Origin: Flavobacterium antarcticum DSM 19726
GTDB taxonomy: Bacteria; Bacteroidota; Bacteroidia; Flavobacteriales; Flavobacteriaceae
Assembly (NCBI RefSeq): GCF_000419685.1
Contig: NZ_ATTM01000009.1
Coordinates: 1 to 39,257, forward strand
Direction of reading: 5' to 3'
DNA: 39,257 nucleotides
The notes under the pieces were generated by a model that had not been told where the DNA came from, searched no databases, and saw only the letters and a list, made by a program, of their open reading frames with translations. Every line of letters starts with the position of its first letter. Position 1 is the first letter of the stretch. This document shows, one piece after another, positions 1 to 8,991 of the stretch. The translations under genes were made by a program, and so were the position numbers.

Positions 1-194
1 GCTGTCTGTTTTATAATTCCATTACCAGGAAAACTAACAGCACCAAACTTATCGTAATCCTTGCGCCATTTATAAAGCATACTAACTCGGATACCTAATT
101 CTCTAGCTAATTCAGTAATGTTAGAACGTTCATTACTTAATTCTACAGCTTTTATCTTAAATGCTGCATCATATTTTTTTCTATCTGTTGTCAT
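1..194 (-). CDS. IS3-family transposase OrfA, N-terminal part (runs off left edge)
   Basis: Reading leftward from an ATG at 194, the frame stays open to the window edge and starts MTTDRKKYDAAFKIKAVELS, followed by a helix-turn-helix region (NITELARELGIR, then LYKWRKDY). This is the DNA-binding N-terminus of an IS3/IS911-type OrfA, which acts with OrfB by programmed frameshifting to transpose the element. Only about 64 codons are visible, so OrfB and the other end of the element lie outside the window. The AT-rich stretch from 195 to about 252 is then the terminal region of the element, and the first island bases follow it. The family call rests on the HTH pattern and is firm; the subgroup cannot be given. 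Confidence 0.8.
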   Translation of the reverse strand, partial: MTTDRKKYDAAFKIKAVELSNERSNITELARELGIRVSMLYKWRKDYDKFGAVSFPGNGIIKQT

Positions 195-252
195 AAGTTA
201 AAATTAAGTTTTTTTCTCTTAACTTAAACTCCCAGCTAAATTAGTATATCCA
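195..252 (-). mobile_element. Probable terminal segment of the IS3-type element
   Basis: This is the non-coding stretch upstream of OrfA. Read on the minus strand it begins TGGATATACTAATTTAGC, and IS3 elements usually start with 5'-TG, so the outer boundary is placed at about 252. The downstream frame of a DUF3871-like protein is open from immediately beyond this point, which supports the boundary. The opposite end and the target duplication are not visible, so the exact junction is inferred. Confidence 0.5.
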
Positions 253-256
253 GTGT

Positions 257-730
257 ATGAACTTGTGCGTTTGGAGTGATGGCTACGTGGATGACTTGAG
301 AGTTGGTTCACAGTATGAACTTCAAGAAAAGATTACTTCAGTCCTTAGGGAGTACAATGCTGAAAATCAACTTACATCTTTGAAAGAACTTGCTAACCAT
401 AGCATTTCTGAACAGCAGTTTGCTCAAATTCTAGGTAAGATGCGATTATACCACCATTTACCTAAAGAAGAAAAAGCAAGAGTACCATTGATGCAGTTTA
501 ACGACAATCACATCAGCACAATTGCTAAAGATTACTATGAGGATGAAAGTTTTTGCCGAAATGAGCAAGGACAAATCAACTTATGGGATGTTTATAATTT
601 ACTAACTCAAGCCAATAAGAGTAGTTACATTGATTCCTATTTGTCTAGGAATGTAAATGCCTTCGACTTTACAGATGGCATTAGAAAAGCACTGATTGGT
701 AGTGGAGACTATCATTGGTTTTTGGGTTGA
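257..730 (+). pseudogene. DUF3871-like protein, 5'-truncated by the IS element
   Basis: The 157-aa frame starts only a few bases after the inferred IS end and begins in the middle of what looks like a longer domain (NLCVWSDGY, then EQQFAQILGKMRLYHHLP, INLWDVYNLLTQANKSSYID and a final SGDYHWFLG). From memory these match the C-terminal half of DUF3871, a family of roughly 330 aa found in Bacteroidetes mobile elements; its function is unknown to me. The ATG at 257 is probably an internal codon and not a true start, because no promoter separates it from the IS. It is followed by a strong terminator at 734-765. It could still be expressed from a promoter within the IS. The family call is moderately sure; the truncation is inferred from length and position. 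Confidence 0.6.
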
Positions 731-733
731 GTT

Positions 734-765
734 ATGAGGCTGTTTTTTGACAGCCTCATTTTTTT
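734..765 (+). terminator. Rho-independent terminator after the DUF3871 remnant
   Basis: A perfect 10-bp stem (ATGAGGCTGT at 734-743 with ACAGCCTCAT at 750-759) with a 6-base loop is followed by a T-run. It lies directly after the stop codon at 730 and also separates this gene from the convergent helicase gene ending at 770. Confidence 0.9.
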
Positions 766-769
766 ACTC

Positions 770-3007
770 TTATATGACGCTCACGTCACCCCATGTTGAA
801 TCTTCTAGCTTCGCTTCAGTAATTACCATTTTCTTGTTTGGATACGCCCTTCTATAAGCAAATTCGTCTTCTGGTGTATTTAATTCTAGAACATCAACTT
901 GCATTCGTAACTCGTCCTTACCTAAAATGTTCAGATACCGTTTAACATTATTAATTATGTTTTTTTTACCAGCTATACTTTTTACACTTTCTAACCAAGC
1001 AGTAGTATCTATAGTGTTATTAATCAAAGGTTGTAAAACTTTTCTCGTTTTAGTTAAAATTATTTCTTCCAAAAATCTTGATGAAATAATTTGCTGGTCG
1101 TTACTTGTGCCTATGTAAACTTTTTTCATAGCCCTTGTCATAGCGACATAGAATAATCTTCTTTCATTTTCTAAAGCTGCAGATAAGGTCGGTGTACCTT
1201 CAGGATTTGAAGTATCAAATATTGAAATGTCGCTATTAGAAATATATGGCATATTGCCCTCGAAACAGTCTGGAATAAAAACATAATCAAATTCTAATCC
1301 TTTCGTTCTATGTACTGTAGACATTTTTATTATATTATCTTCATTCTTCTCCCCTCTAGTTGAGTCCAAGCTTTTTATGTATTTCTTCAATTCAGTTGGT
1401 AAAAAAGTAAGGTCAGCGGTAAACATTATAAAACCTTCGATATTACTTGCTTTGTTTACGGCTTTTTCGCCTGGACCATAATAATTTAAATAGTGATTTT
1501 CTAATTTGGAATTCAGATATACCCATCTTACTAACTGATCTGTTTTCACTTCTTTTTTTTGTCTCATTTCTGTTAGATAGCAACTACCATCTATCAAAAG
1601 TGTAATTAACTCACTAATCGTTTCTGAATTTGCTCCCAATTTATTAGCTTGTTCATCTAAAAATTCTACCAGATTTTTATTTTTATTATTCTTTAATTGA
1701 AATTCGAATTGCACTTTACTTAATTTTCTATTAGGAGTATTTAATACATTTAGAAAAGCTGAAATAGTACTGCTGTCAATTTTTGACTCTAATTTTTCTA
1801 TTACAAAAAGATAATCAATTAATATTGTGATTTCTCTCTTAGAATAAAATGGACTACTTCCTTCAATCTTGTATGGTATCTTTCTTCGTAAAAACGAAGT
1901 TTCTAGACCTGACAATTGAGAGTAAAGTCTGGCAATTACTCTAATATCTTTAGGAATAACTTTCTCTTCTTTAACCAGTTTTATTACTGTTTTACAAAGC
2001 TCGTCATTAACATTAAAGATTTTGTTTTGACTAGAATGGAAAACCTCTATGTCGGTCCCTGAAGTAAGTTTATTAGCAAGAACATTTTTTTCCTTTCTAT
2101 TAGTGTTGTGAATAATCGTGTTTTGTGCACATTGTGCTAGAATTGGTCCGAATCTAAAAGTTTCGTCTAATTTAAATATCGTGTGAGGTTTGCTAGTAAA
2201 TTTTGTCTGAAATTCATTTAATATATATTCAGGTCTTGCGCCTCTCCATTCATAAATTGTTTGGTCATCATCACCGACAACCATGATATTAGCAGTATTT
2301 CCAGCCAATAACTCAATTAGTCTTTGCTGTCCATAATTAATATCTTGATACTCATCTACAATTAAGTGTTCTATCTTGCCAAGCCACTTTTGTATATATT
2401 TCTGATTTTCAGAGAGGAGTTTAACGGTGATGGGTATAAAGTCATCATATGTCAACGCATTCTTCTCTTTCCTGCCTTTTTCAAATTCCTTATACACCAA
2501 TATACTTTCTGGAGAGTAGTGATGTCCAGCATTTTCGACTGAAATCAAAGATCCTTTCCACAAGGATATTGCTGTACTTACGTCTTCAAGTTCAACTTTC
2601 CCTTTCTCAATAATTTCTTTTCTCTCAAAATCTTTAATTATCGAATTCAGTAATTTATCAATCTCGAAATCATTTTCACCTGTCCAAAACACTGAAGCGG
2701 GTATATCTCCATCAGTAATTGCAGATTGAATAAATTTATATGAAAATGCATGAAAAGTAGATATATAGTCAACTCCTATCAAATTAGCTTTATTACATTT
2801 GGATTTAAAGTCTTTTGATGCAGCAGCATTAAACATCAGAACTCTAATTTTTTTAGGGTTCACTTTATGAGTTTCGATTAAATTTTTTATCCTGTGAACC
2901 ATGGTAGTAGTTTTCCCAGAGCCAGCTATTGCTAAAACTCTAGCATGCCCCTCAAAATGGGCAATTACTTTTTTTTGATTTTCATTTGGCGTAAATTTTT
3001 TTGACAT
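770..3007 (-). CDS. UvrD/PcrA-like superfamily 1 DNA helicase, last gene of a candidate defence operon
   Basis: This 745-aa protein has the full SF1A helicase motif set: Walker A AGSGKTTT at residues 28-35, Walker B DEYQD at 218-222, motif III GDDDQTIYEWRGA at 245-257, and late motifs STVHRTKGLEFDYVF and RRLFYVAMTRA near the C-terminus. It should be an ATP-driven 3'-5' DNA translocase or helicase. Its length is close to that of UvrD and PcrA, but several blocks differ from housekeeping UvrD and it sits in an island. It is the third gene of a leftward set after a PLD-like nuclease (68-bp gap) and an unknown protein, so a role as motor of a nuclease complex against foreign DNA is inferred. Gabija also pairs a UvrD-type helicase with a nuclease, but that nuclease is OLD-type, and none is present here. 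The ATG at 3007 aligns with the expected N-terminus. Confidence 0.9.
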   Translation of the reverse strand: MSKKFTPNENQKKVIAHFEGHARVLAIAGSGKTTTMVHRIKNLIETHKVNPKKIRVLMFNAAASKDFKSKCNKANLIGVDYISTFHAFSYKFIQSAITDGDIPASVFWTGENDFEIDKLLNSIIKDFERKEIIEKGKVELEDVSTAISLWKGSLISVENAGHHYSPESILVYKEFEKGRKEKNALTYDDFIPITVKLLSENQKYIQKWLGKIEHLIVDEYQDINYGQQRLIELLAGNTANIMVVGDDDQTIYEWRGARPEYILNEFQTKFTSKPHTIFKLDETFRFGPILAQCAQNTIIHNTNRKEKNVLANKLTSGTDIEVFHSSQNKIFNVNDELCKTVIKLVKEEKVIPKDIRVIARLYSQLSGLETSFLRRKIPYKIEGSSPFYSKREITILIDYLFVIEKLESKIDSSTISAFLNVLNTPNRKLSKVQFEFQLKNNKNKNLVEFLDEQANKLGANSETISELITLLIDGSCYLTEMRQKKEVKTDQLVRWVYLNSKLENHYLNYYGPGEKAVNKASNIEGFIMFTADLTFLPTELKKYIKSLDSTRGEKNEDNIIKMSTVHRTKGLEFDYVFIPDCFEGNMPYISNSDISIFDTSNPEGTPTLSAALENERRLFYVAMTRAMKKVYIGTSNDQQIISSRFLEEIILTKTRKVLQPLINNTIDTTAWLESVKSIAGKKNIINNVKRYLNILGKDELRMQVDVLELNTPEDEFAYRRAYPNKKMVITEAKLEDSTWGDVSVI

Positions 3008-3075
3008 AGGAAAAAATTTAATCTAAAGTTAAAATTCCGAAGTGTTAAAAATAGTCAAAATTGGCAAGGTTTTGA

Positions 3076-5772
3076 TTAAACTACAGTATTTATGTTGTCT
3101 TCGGAATAAGTTCTTTCGAAATACTGAATGCTTTTTTGCCCAACTTCAATCTCTTCTAAAATATAAGATGATTTATTTAAAGGAAAACCTTCACGAATCA
3201 AAGTAAGCAAGTGGCAGTTTTTATCTTGTTTTTTAGAAATTCTAGTAAAGCCAATTTTACTGCTAAAAATAACATTTCCGACTTCTAGTTCATCAGTGTT
3301 ACGGACAAGGTTCGCTTTTCTTAATGCTATTTCTTCCCAATGACTAAACCAATTTTTATAGCTATACATGAAATTATTAGTAAAGAAGTAAATGCCCTCT
3401 TTTGACACTTTTTCCAGAACCATCTTTTCGACAAGTTCATTCCAGAATAAGTCATCATTTATCTTATCGGGATTTATAAAATAAAGACAGTTTAAAATTA
3501 AAGTATCTCTGTAGCTATCTTCCTCTTTTTTCCAACTGACTTTAAGAATAACTGCTAAAGCCTTAATGAGCAATAACCTCCTCTTTTGATTAAAATTTTC
3601 ATTTATAACAGCATAGTCGTATTTCTTCATCCCTGCAGTTGACAGCAATAGAAACTTTCCAAACACATTAACTAAAAACTTTTTAATAGAATTAGATTCT
3701 GAAAAAACGGAACCGTGTGGTAAGTAAAGCTCTTCTTTCGTTGAAGATTCATCCATTGGGTTATTTTGATAGATAAATTTTTTACCTTCAAATATTTGAA
3801 TTAATTCAAAAGCAATTAGGACATTTGAGAATACCCTTATCGTAATCGGCTCACTAGGACTTAAAGTCAGAGCTTTAGATTCTATAAAGTTTTCTAATTT
3901 CGAAATATATAAAGTTTCAAGTTTACTGAAGTATTTGCTTATTTGTATCTGCTCTTTTTTTGCATCACTTTTCTTAATGATTTTTCTTTGAACTTCTCCG
4001 CCTTCCCCGCTTTGATTTTTGTCCTCAAGCAAGGATTGTTCTTGGCTTTCAGAAGGCTCATCATTTTTACTGTGACTTCCTGACGAGATTAAACGTAGAA
4101 ACTCTACAATTTTTAAGTTAGGACTAGACAATTCTCCTGATTGCTTGAGAAACATTTCATTACTGATTTTGTTAAACTCATCTGCCGTTAACTTCTCGAA
4201 AATTTTATCTGACTTTGCAACCTCTAATCTTTTAGGGCTACTGAATCCTGAATGTGACACTGACTTTATACTTTTGTCTGCGTCTTCATCAGCCCAGTTG
4301 TAATCTAAATATTGTAAAAGTGTGGTTACACCCTCACCATCTGGATATTCCTCTTCAAATAATGCATCTAGTTTTTCTTGATTTGGGTCAGGGTTGCATC
4401 TCATTAAATACTCTACTCGATGAACAATGGAAAAATTAGAAATTCTAATCGCAGATAAATCTGTTACAAAAATTTTAAAAATTTCATCAGGTTGCTTACA
4501 TTTTAAATTTAATATTTTGTCTTTAGACGTACCTTCTAAAACCTCCAGCAGAATCCCGTCCCTACTCATTAGAGATATATTTAAATTAAGGTCTTCGGCA
4601 GTTTTTAGGTAAATTGTAATCTCACTACCTCTTAACTCACTATATATTATTCGTTGTCTAAAAATTGCTCTAGGGATAGCATCTACATTGATTCCTCTAG
4701 TTTTACTGAAATTGGCAAGTTGAATTTTTGTTTTTGGTATTTTAATGTTTAGCTCTTGTATCCAAGAAGTTATAGGAGCACTATTTCTTTTTATTAATAT
4801 TCCTGCTTCTGCATTTTTACCTTTAGAGCCAATGCTGCCCATAGCAGCAGCAGTAGCATTTGCACTTCCTAAAAATATATATTCGCTTCCACCTTCAAAT
4901 TTAAAATGTATAACTTTAGCATGTAGACGATTGTAGTCTTTTACATAGTCCTCTTTACAAGCACTCCAGTCATAGAATGATATTCTGTTTTCAATAGCAA
5001 TATCTAAATCAGTAGGCAGAAGTCCTGAATTAACGTCTACTATACAATTGAAAATGCTTGGATGATAATGCTCAAAAAGTTGCTTCAGTACTGCTCCTTT
5101 TTTGTCATAGTACGGAGAGATTACAGTAAGCTCCATCAATTCTTTTTTAGGTACAATGGAAACTAACTCTTCAAATATTGAAAATTGACTTCTATTGCTA
5201 ATAAAATGAATACTTTGTTCAATGCTCTTAAATGAAATTTCTGAACCAATTTGAGGCAGTTCATTTAGCCAAGGTGAGTACTTAACTAGCCACTCAATTT
5301 GTTGATTGATAAATCCTGTTGCCTGTTGCGTATAGTGCTGTAGATAAAGCCACACTTGGGCAAATAATGGAGCATTCTCATTCTCTATGCTATCCAAATG
5401 AAAAGCTCCCCAAATTTCGTCATTAGTACTTAATCCTGAAGATGTAATATTTCCAGAGCCTATTATCAATAAACCGTGTTTTACTCCAGTAAGCAACATG
5501 ATTTTAGGATGAAAAACTCCACTCTCGTATATGGGTAGAAAGTTATAGGTTTTGTTGTGCTTGAATTCTTTTCCCGTTGTGTTCTCTTGTGCTAATTCTA
5601 GGAAATGTCCATCAGCGAGAACATTTACATTCTTGATATTGGCGGTTCTTAATTCTGGTAAAATACGTTCCTCAAAAAATGAAAAATCAAAAGAATAGCA
5701 AGTAAGTAAGCAAGAGTGATATTTACCTCTGTTTTTGCCAATCAATTCTATAATGTTTCTTCTATCAATCAT
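3076..5772 (-). CDS. Large phospholipase D-like (double HKD) nuclease of the candidate defence operon
   Basis: The protein of about 898 aa has two PLD-type catalytic half-sites in its first third: FHPKIMLL with H88 and K90, followed by GSGNITSSG, and LHAKVIHF with H284 and K286, followed by GSANATAAAMG. Two HxK...GSxN motifs in one chain form the composite active site of PLD-superfamily nucleases and phosphodiesterases, so DNA or RNA cleavage is likely. The remaining 550 residues match nothing I recognise; a low-complexity Ser/Glu/Lys-rich linker lies around residues 560-600. A TTG at 5778 would add two residues, but I prefer the ATG at 5772, which overlaps the upstream stop as ATGATTGA and suggests translational coupling. 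The helicase gene follows 68 bp downstream. Partnership with both neighbours is inferred from the overlap and synteny. Confidence 0.8.
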   Translation of the reverse strand: MIDRRNIIELIGKNRGKYHSCLLTCYSFDFSFFEERILPELRTANIKNVNVLADGHFLELAQENTTGKEFKHNKTYNFLPIYESGVFHPKIMLLTGVKHGLLIIGSGNITSSGLSTNDEIWGAFHLDSIENENAPLFAQVWLYLQHYTQQATGFINQQIEWLVKYSPWLNELPQIGSEISFKSIEQSIHFISNRSQFSIFEELVSIVPKKELMELTVISPYYDKKGAVLKQLFEHYHPSIFNCIVDVNSGLLPTDLDIAIENRISFYDWSACKEDYVKDYNRLHAKVIHFKFEGGSEYIFLGSANATAAAMGSIGSKGKNAEAGILIKRNSAPITSWIQELNIKIPKTKIQLANFSKTRGINVDAIPRAIFRQRIIYSELRGSEITIYLKTAEDLNLNISLMSRDGILLEVLEGTSKDKILNLKCKQPDEIFKIFVTDLSAIRISNFSIVHRVEYLMRCNPDPNQEKLDALFEEEYPDGEGVTTLLQYLDYNWADEDADKSIKSVSHSGFSSPKRLEVAKSDKIFEKLTADEFNKISNEMFLKQSGELSSPNLKIVEFLRLISSGSHSKNDEPSESQEQSLLEDKNQSGEGGEVQRKIIKKSDAKKEQIQISKYFSKLETLYISKLENFIESKALTLSPSEPITIRVFSNVLIAFELIQIFEGKKFIYQNNPMDESSTKEELYLPHGSVFSESNSIKKFLVNVFGKFLLLSTAGMKKYDYAVINENFNQKRRLLLIKALAVILKVSWKKEEDSYRDTLILNCLYFINPDKINDDLFWNELVEKMVLEKVSKEGIYFFTNNFMYSYKNWFSHWEEIALRKANLVRNTDELEVGNVIFSSKIGFTRISKKQDKNCHLLTLIREGFPLNKSSYILEEIEVGQKSIQYFERTYSEDNINTVV

Positions 5773-7372
5773 TACCAAAACCTTTTAAAAGTGACAGTCC
5801 TGTATCTGACAAGCTATAGTTTGGACTTATTATTCCTAAATCTTGCATGTATTTAATCAAGTTTCCTAATCGAGGACCTGTGAAGCCTGCATCAAAATTT
5901 CCTAAATATCTAATATGATGTTCCTCTATTATAAATTTTTGGGTAGATAATGTTCCGCCACGAATCTTACGAAATGCTACGTACTGGTGTCTGTAAATTA
6001 TGTTCTGATATAGATACTCAAAAAGGTATTGCTTTAGTGATTGTTCCTTTTTTACATTAAACTGTGTTAGGAAATAGGTTGAAGGCTCGCCATCCTTTCC
6101 CAAATTATTAGCTTCTGAATATTCTCTCAAAGAAATCAGTTCATCATTATTGTTTTTATATTGAGTAAAGAACAACATGAAGCCATGTGCTATCTTTTGA
6201 ATACCACTACTTTTAGATGCTTCTTCTAATAAACTATACTCGGTGTCATCTAGCTTGCCAATTAGACTTGTTACCGACTCTTGTTCAGTATCTATCCAAC
6301 CTTCACCAATAAATACATCAAGTACTTGTTGAGTAATATCTTCAACAAAACTTTTTAAAGGTTGCCAATTTGGACCCACGGTGTTTTCTAAATGTGAAAG
6401 TGTCCCATTAAATATAGAGGTATTAGCGAAATGCCAATATTCATTGAATTGGTAATAATACCAGCCCATCAGAGTTGTATCTTGAACCTCATTTAACTTG
6501 CCTCTTTTATTATAGGCATAGTAAACAAAGGCTCGGTCACTAAAGTTCTCATATTGGTTTTTTAAATACCCTAACAAATGTTTTAAAGTTTCTTTTCTAA
6601 AGGTACTTGGTTCTTCTTCTATACGTAAAGGAAAATCCTTTTGAAATAGAAGTTCAAGTAGCAATGATTGCTCTTTAGTATTAGCAACAATCAAAGTTAA
6701 ATCAAAATCAGGAAGTAAAGATTTCAGTTCTTCTTCGGTTATCTCCCCGCTTTTTATACTTTTTAAAAATGTTTCTTTTGTAGTTGAGGATATGTTTTCA
6801 TTAAAAGCTTTAGCAAGCATTTCTCCACTGACGAAATTTTCATCTTGCGAATTTGTTCGAACATATAGTCCTGCTTGATTCTCTCTGTTACTTATGATGC
6901 CTATATCTCTCATTGAACCTATATAGTACTGTCCAAAAGCACCAAAAGAATAATTCCAGTAGGTTTCAGCGGTACTTCCATCTGACTTGAAAGTTCCTTC
7001 CTGAAGGTCGTAAATTTTAGTGGAATTAGATTGTAATTCTTTATTAGCGTAATTACTCCCCGGAATATTTGAGGCATCTCCCGGAATAAATTGCGAAATC
7101 AAAGCAATCATATACTCTGCTCTACGAATAAAAACCTTTTGTTCTTCAGGATTGGTACTGCCATTTTTTTTGCTGTACTCATCTAAAAGCCAACAGTAAA
7201 AGCTGTAGTAGCGTATGCGTCCTGTCACATTGTTTAAACCTGGAAGCAACATGGAAAACGTAGCATCGGAAGTGTTTTGTAATCCGAGTGGGTCTAGACC
7301 TCTTATAAAACTTAATCGTTCACCAAAGAAAGGTGCCAAGCTCTGGTTATTTCTAATTACTTTTTCTGCCAT
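5765..7372 (-). CDS. Unrecognised 535-aa protein, first gene of the helicase/PLD candidate defence operon
   Basis: I do not recognise this protein with confidence. It has no signal peptide or membrane segment, so it is probably cytoplasmic. The N-terminal region holds an aromatic-rich stretch (SMLLPGLNNVTGRIRYYSFY at about residues 41-60, then CWLLDEY). This faintly recalls the opening of DUF6361-type proteins, also seen beside helicases, but that is from memory and weak. The last 60 residues (IRYLGNFDAGFTGPRLGNLI, then MQDLGIISPNYSLSDTG) resemble a winged-helix-like helical end. It lies first in the leftward operon, and its TGA overlaps the ATG of the PLD-like nuclease. That makes it a candidate sensor, adaptor or specificity subunit, which is inference. 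Its 143-bp upstream gap is shared with the divergent hsdM. Confidence 0.7.
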   Translation of the reverse strand: MAEKVIRNNQSLAPFFGERLSFIRGLDPLGLQNTSDATFSMLLPGLNNVTGRIRYYSFYCWLLDEYSKKNGSTNPEEQKVFIRRAEYMIALISQFIPGDASNIPGSNYANKELQSNSTKIYDLQEGTFKSDGSTAETYWNYSFGAFGQYYIGSMRDIGIISNRENQAGLYVRTNSQDENFVSGEMLAKAFNENISSTTKETFLKSIKSGEITEEELKSLLPDFDLTLIVANTKEQSLLLELLFQKDFPLRIEEEPSTFRKETLKHLLGYLKNQYENFSDRAFVYYAYNKRGKLNEVQDTTLMGWYYYQFNEYWHFANTSIFNGTLSHLENTVGPNWQPLKSFVEDITQQVLDVFIGEGWIDTEQESVTSLIGKLDDTEYSLLEEASKSSGIQKIAHGFMLFFTQYKNNNDELISLREYSEANNLGKDGEPSTYFLTQFNVKKEQSLKQYLFEYLYQNIIYRHQYVAFRKIRGGTLSTQKFIIEEHHIRYLGNFDAGFTGPRLGNLIKYMQDLGIISPNYSLSDTGLSLLKGFGND

Positions 7373-7515
7373 ATCTCAAAAAGTTAATCTATAAATCAAA
7401 TCCCCTAAATGTAACACAATCCCTCACACCCACAATTTTTTTTTTTTAACATTTCTTAAAAAAATCACTACTTTTAACCCAAGTACGCTAAATTGAAAAA
7501 ACTTTATACTATAAA

Positions 7516-8991
7516 ATGATAACAGGAGAATTAAAAGCACAAGTAGATAAAATATGGGAATCCTTTTGGACAGGTGGAGTTTCCAATCCATTGACTGTAA
7601 TTGAGCAGTTTACCTACTTACTATTTATACGCAGATTAGACGAGACCCAGTTGCTTGAAGAGAAGAAAGCAACGATGATTAAAAAGCCTATTTCTAATGT
7701 CATCTTTACCGAAGCACAGTCAGAACTGCGTTGGAGTTCCTTTAAGAATAAAGAACCACAAGCCATGTTTGACTTGTTTACGAAACTCACTGTAGATGAA
7801 CTATCTGTGTTTGAACACATGAAACAAGTGGGTGATAAAGTAGGTGTTTTTGCACAATACATGAAAGGAGCTACTTTTATGATTCCTACTCCTCGACTCC
7901 TTGACCAAGTAGTTCAGATGATTGACAAAATCAAGATGGATGATAGAGATACTAAAGGAGATGTTTACGAATACCTACTATCAAAAATAGCTACAGCAGG
8001 AACCAATGGACAATTTAGAACTCCAAGACATATTATCAAAATGATGGTGGATATGGTACAACCTAAAAAGGAAGATACCATTTGTGACCCATCAGCAGGA
8101 ACAGCGGGTTTCCTAGTTTCAGCAGGAGAATATATCCACGAGAAACATCCGGAATGGTTCCATGACAAAACATTTAGAGAGCATTACAACAGCGAAATGT
8201 TTACAGGTGTAGAATTTGACAATACCATGCTCCGTATTGGAGCTATGAATTTACAACTTCATGGAATAGAAAATCCAACTCTTATAGGTAAAGATGCTTT
8301 AAGTGAAGGAAACGGAGACATCAGAGAACAGTTTTCTTTGATACTTGCAAATCCACCTTTTAAAGGAAGTTTAGATTTTGATAGTGTTGAAAGCTCTATC
8401 CTGAAAGTTGTAAATACCAAAAAAACAGAATTACTCTTTTTAGGCCTAATGCTACGAATGCTAAAAACAGGTGGAAGATGTTCAGTTATTGTACCTGATG
8501 GCGTATTATTTGGAAGCTCAAATGCACACAAGCAAATTAGAAAAGAAATTATAGAAAACCATAAATTAGATGCAGTAATTTCTATGCCAAGTGGTGTCTT
8601 TAAACCTTATGCAGGAGTAAGTACAGCAGTTTTATTTTTTACAAAAACAGGAACAGGTGGTACAGATGATGTTTGGTTTTATGACATGCAAGCTGATGGC
8701 TATACTCTAGATGATAAAAGAGCTGAAAACAAGAACAATGATATTCCTGATATTTTAGAACGATACCATAATTTAGAAAATGAAACTGCTAGGTTGAGAA
8801 CTGACAAAAGTTTTCTTGTTCCAGTAGCTGATATTGTTGCTAATGATTGGGATTTGTCCATAAACAGATACAAAGAGGTAGTTTATGAAGAGGTAAGTTA
8901 TCTTGCTCCAACAACTATTATTGCAGAAATTAAAGAGTTGAATTCAGAAAGAGATAATGCTTTACTAATCTTAGAAAAGTTACTTAAATAA
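7516..8991 (+). CDS. hsdM: Type I restriction-modification system methyltransferase subunit HsdM
   Basis: The 491-aa protein is the modification subunit that, with HsdS, transfers a methyl group from S-adenosylmethionine to adenine in the recognition site. It has an N-terminal HsdM helical domain (residues 1-140), the block GQFRTPRHII at about 165-174, AdoMet-binding motif I DPSAGTAGF at 191-199 and the catalytic motif IV NPPF at 279-282 that defines N6-adenine methylases. The length is normal and all key residues are present. Its TAA overlaps the hsdS start (TAATG), so the two are translationally coupled. It begins an operon hsdM-hsdS-protease-lipoprotein-hsdR and is divergent from the helicase/PLD operon. 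Confidence 0.95.
   Translation: MITGELKAQVDKIWESFWTGGVSNPLTVIEQFTYLLFIRRLDETQLLEEKKATMIKKPISNVIFTEAQSELRWSSFKNKEPQAMFDLFTKLTVDELSVFEHMKQVGDKVGVFAQYMKGATFMIPTPRLLDQVVQMIDKIKMDDRDTKGDVYEYLLSKIATAGTNGQFRTPRHIIKMMVDMVQPKKEDTICDPSAGTAGFLVSAGEYIHEKHPEWFHDKTFREHYNSEMFTGVEFDNTMLRIGAMNLQLHGIENPTLIGKDALSEGNGDIREQFSLILANPPFKGSLDFDSVESSILKVVNTKKTELLFLGLMLRMLKTGGRCSVIVPDGVLFGSSNAHKQIRKEIIENHKLDAVISMPSGVFKPYAGVSTAVLFFTKTGTGGTDDVWFYDMQADGYTLDDKRAENKNNDIPDILERYHNLENETARLRTDKSFLVPVADIVANDWDLSINRYKEVVYEEVSYLAPTTIIAEIKELNSERDNALLILEKLLK

Noticed and set aside
770..5772. Assignment of the helicase/nuclease pair to Gabija or Mokosh
   Set aside because: Gabija needs an OLD-family ATPase-nuclease and Mokosh an RNA-helicase-type protein with PLD. 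Here the nuclease is a stand-alone double-HKD protein and the helicase is UvrD-like, with a third unknown gene.
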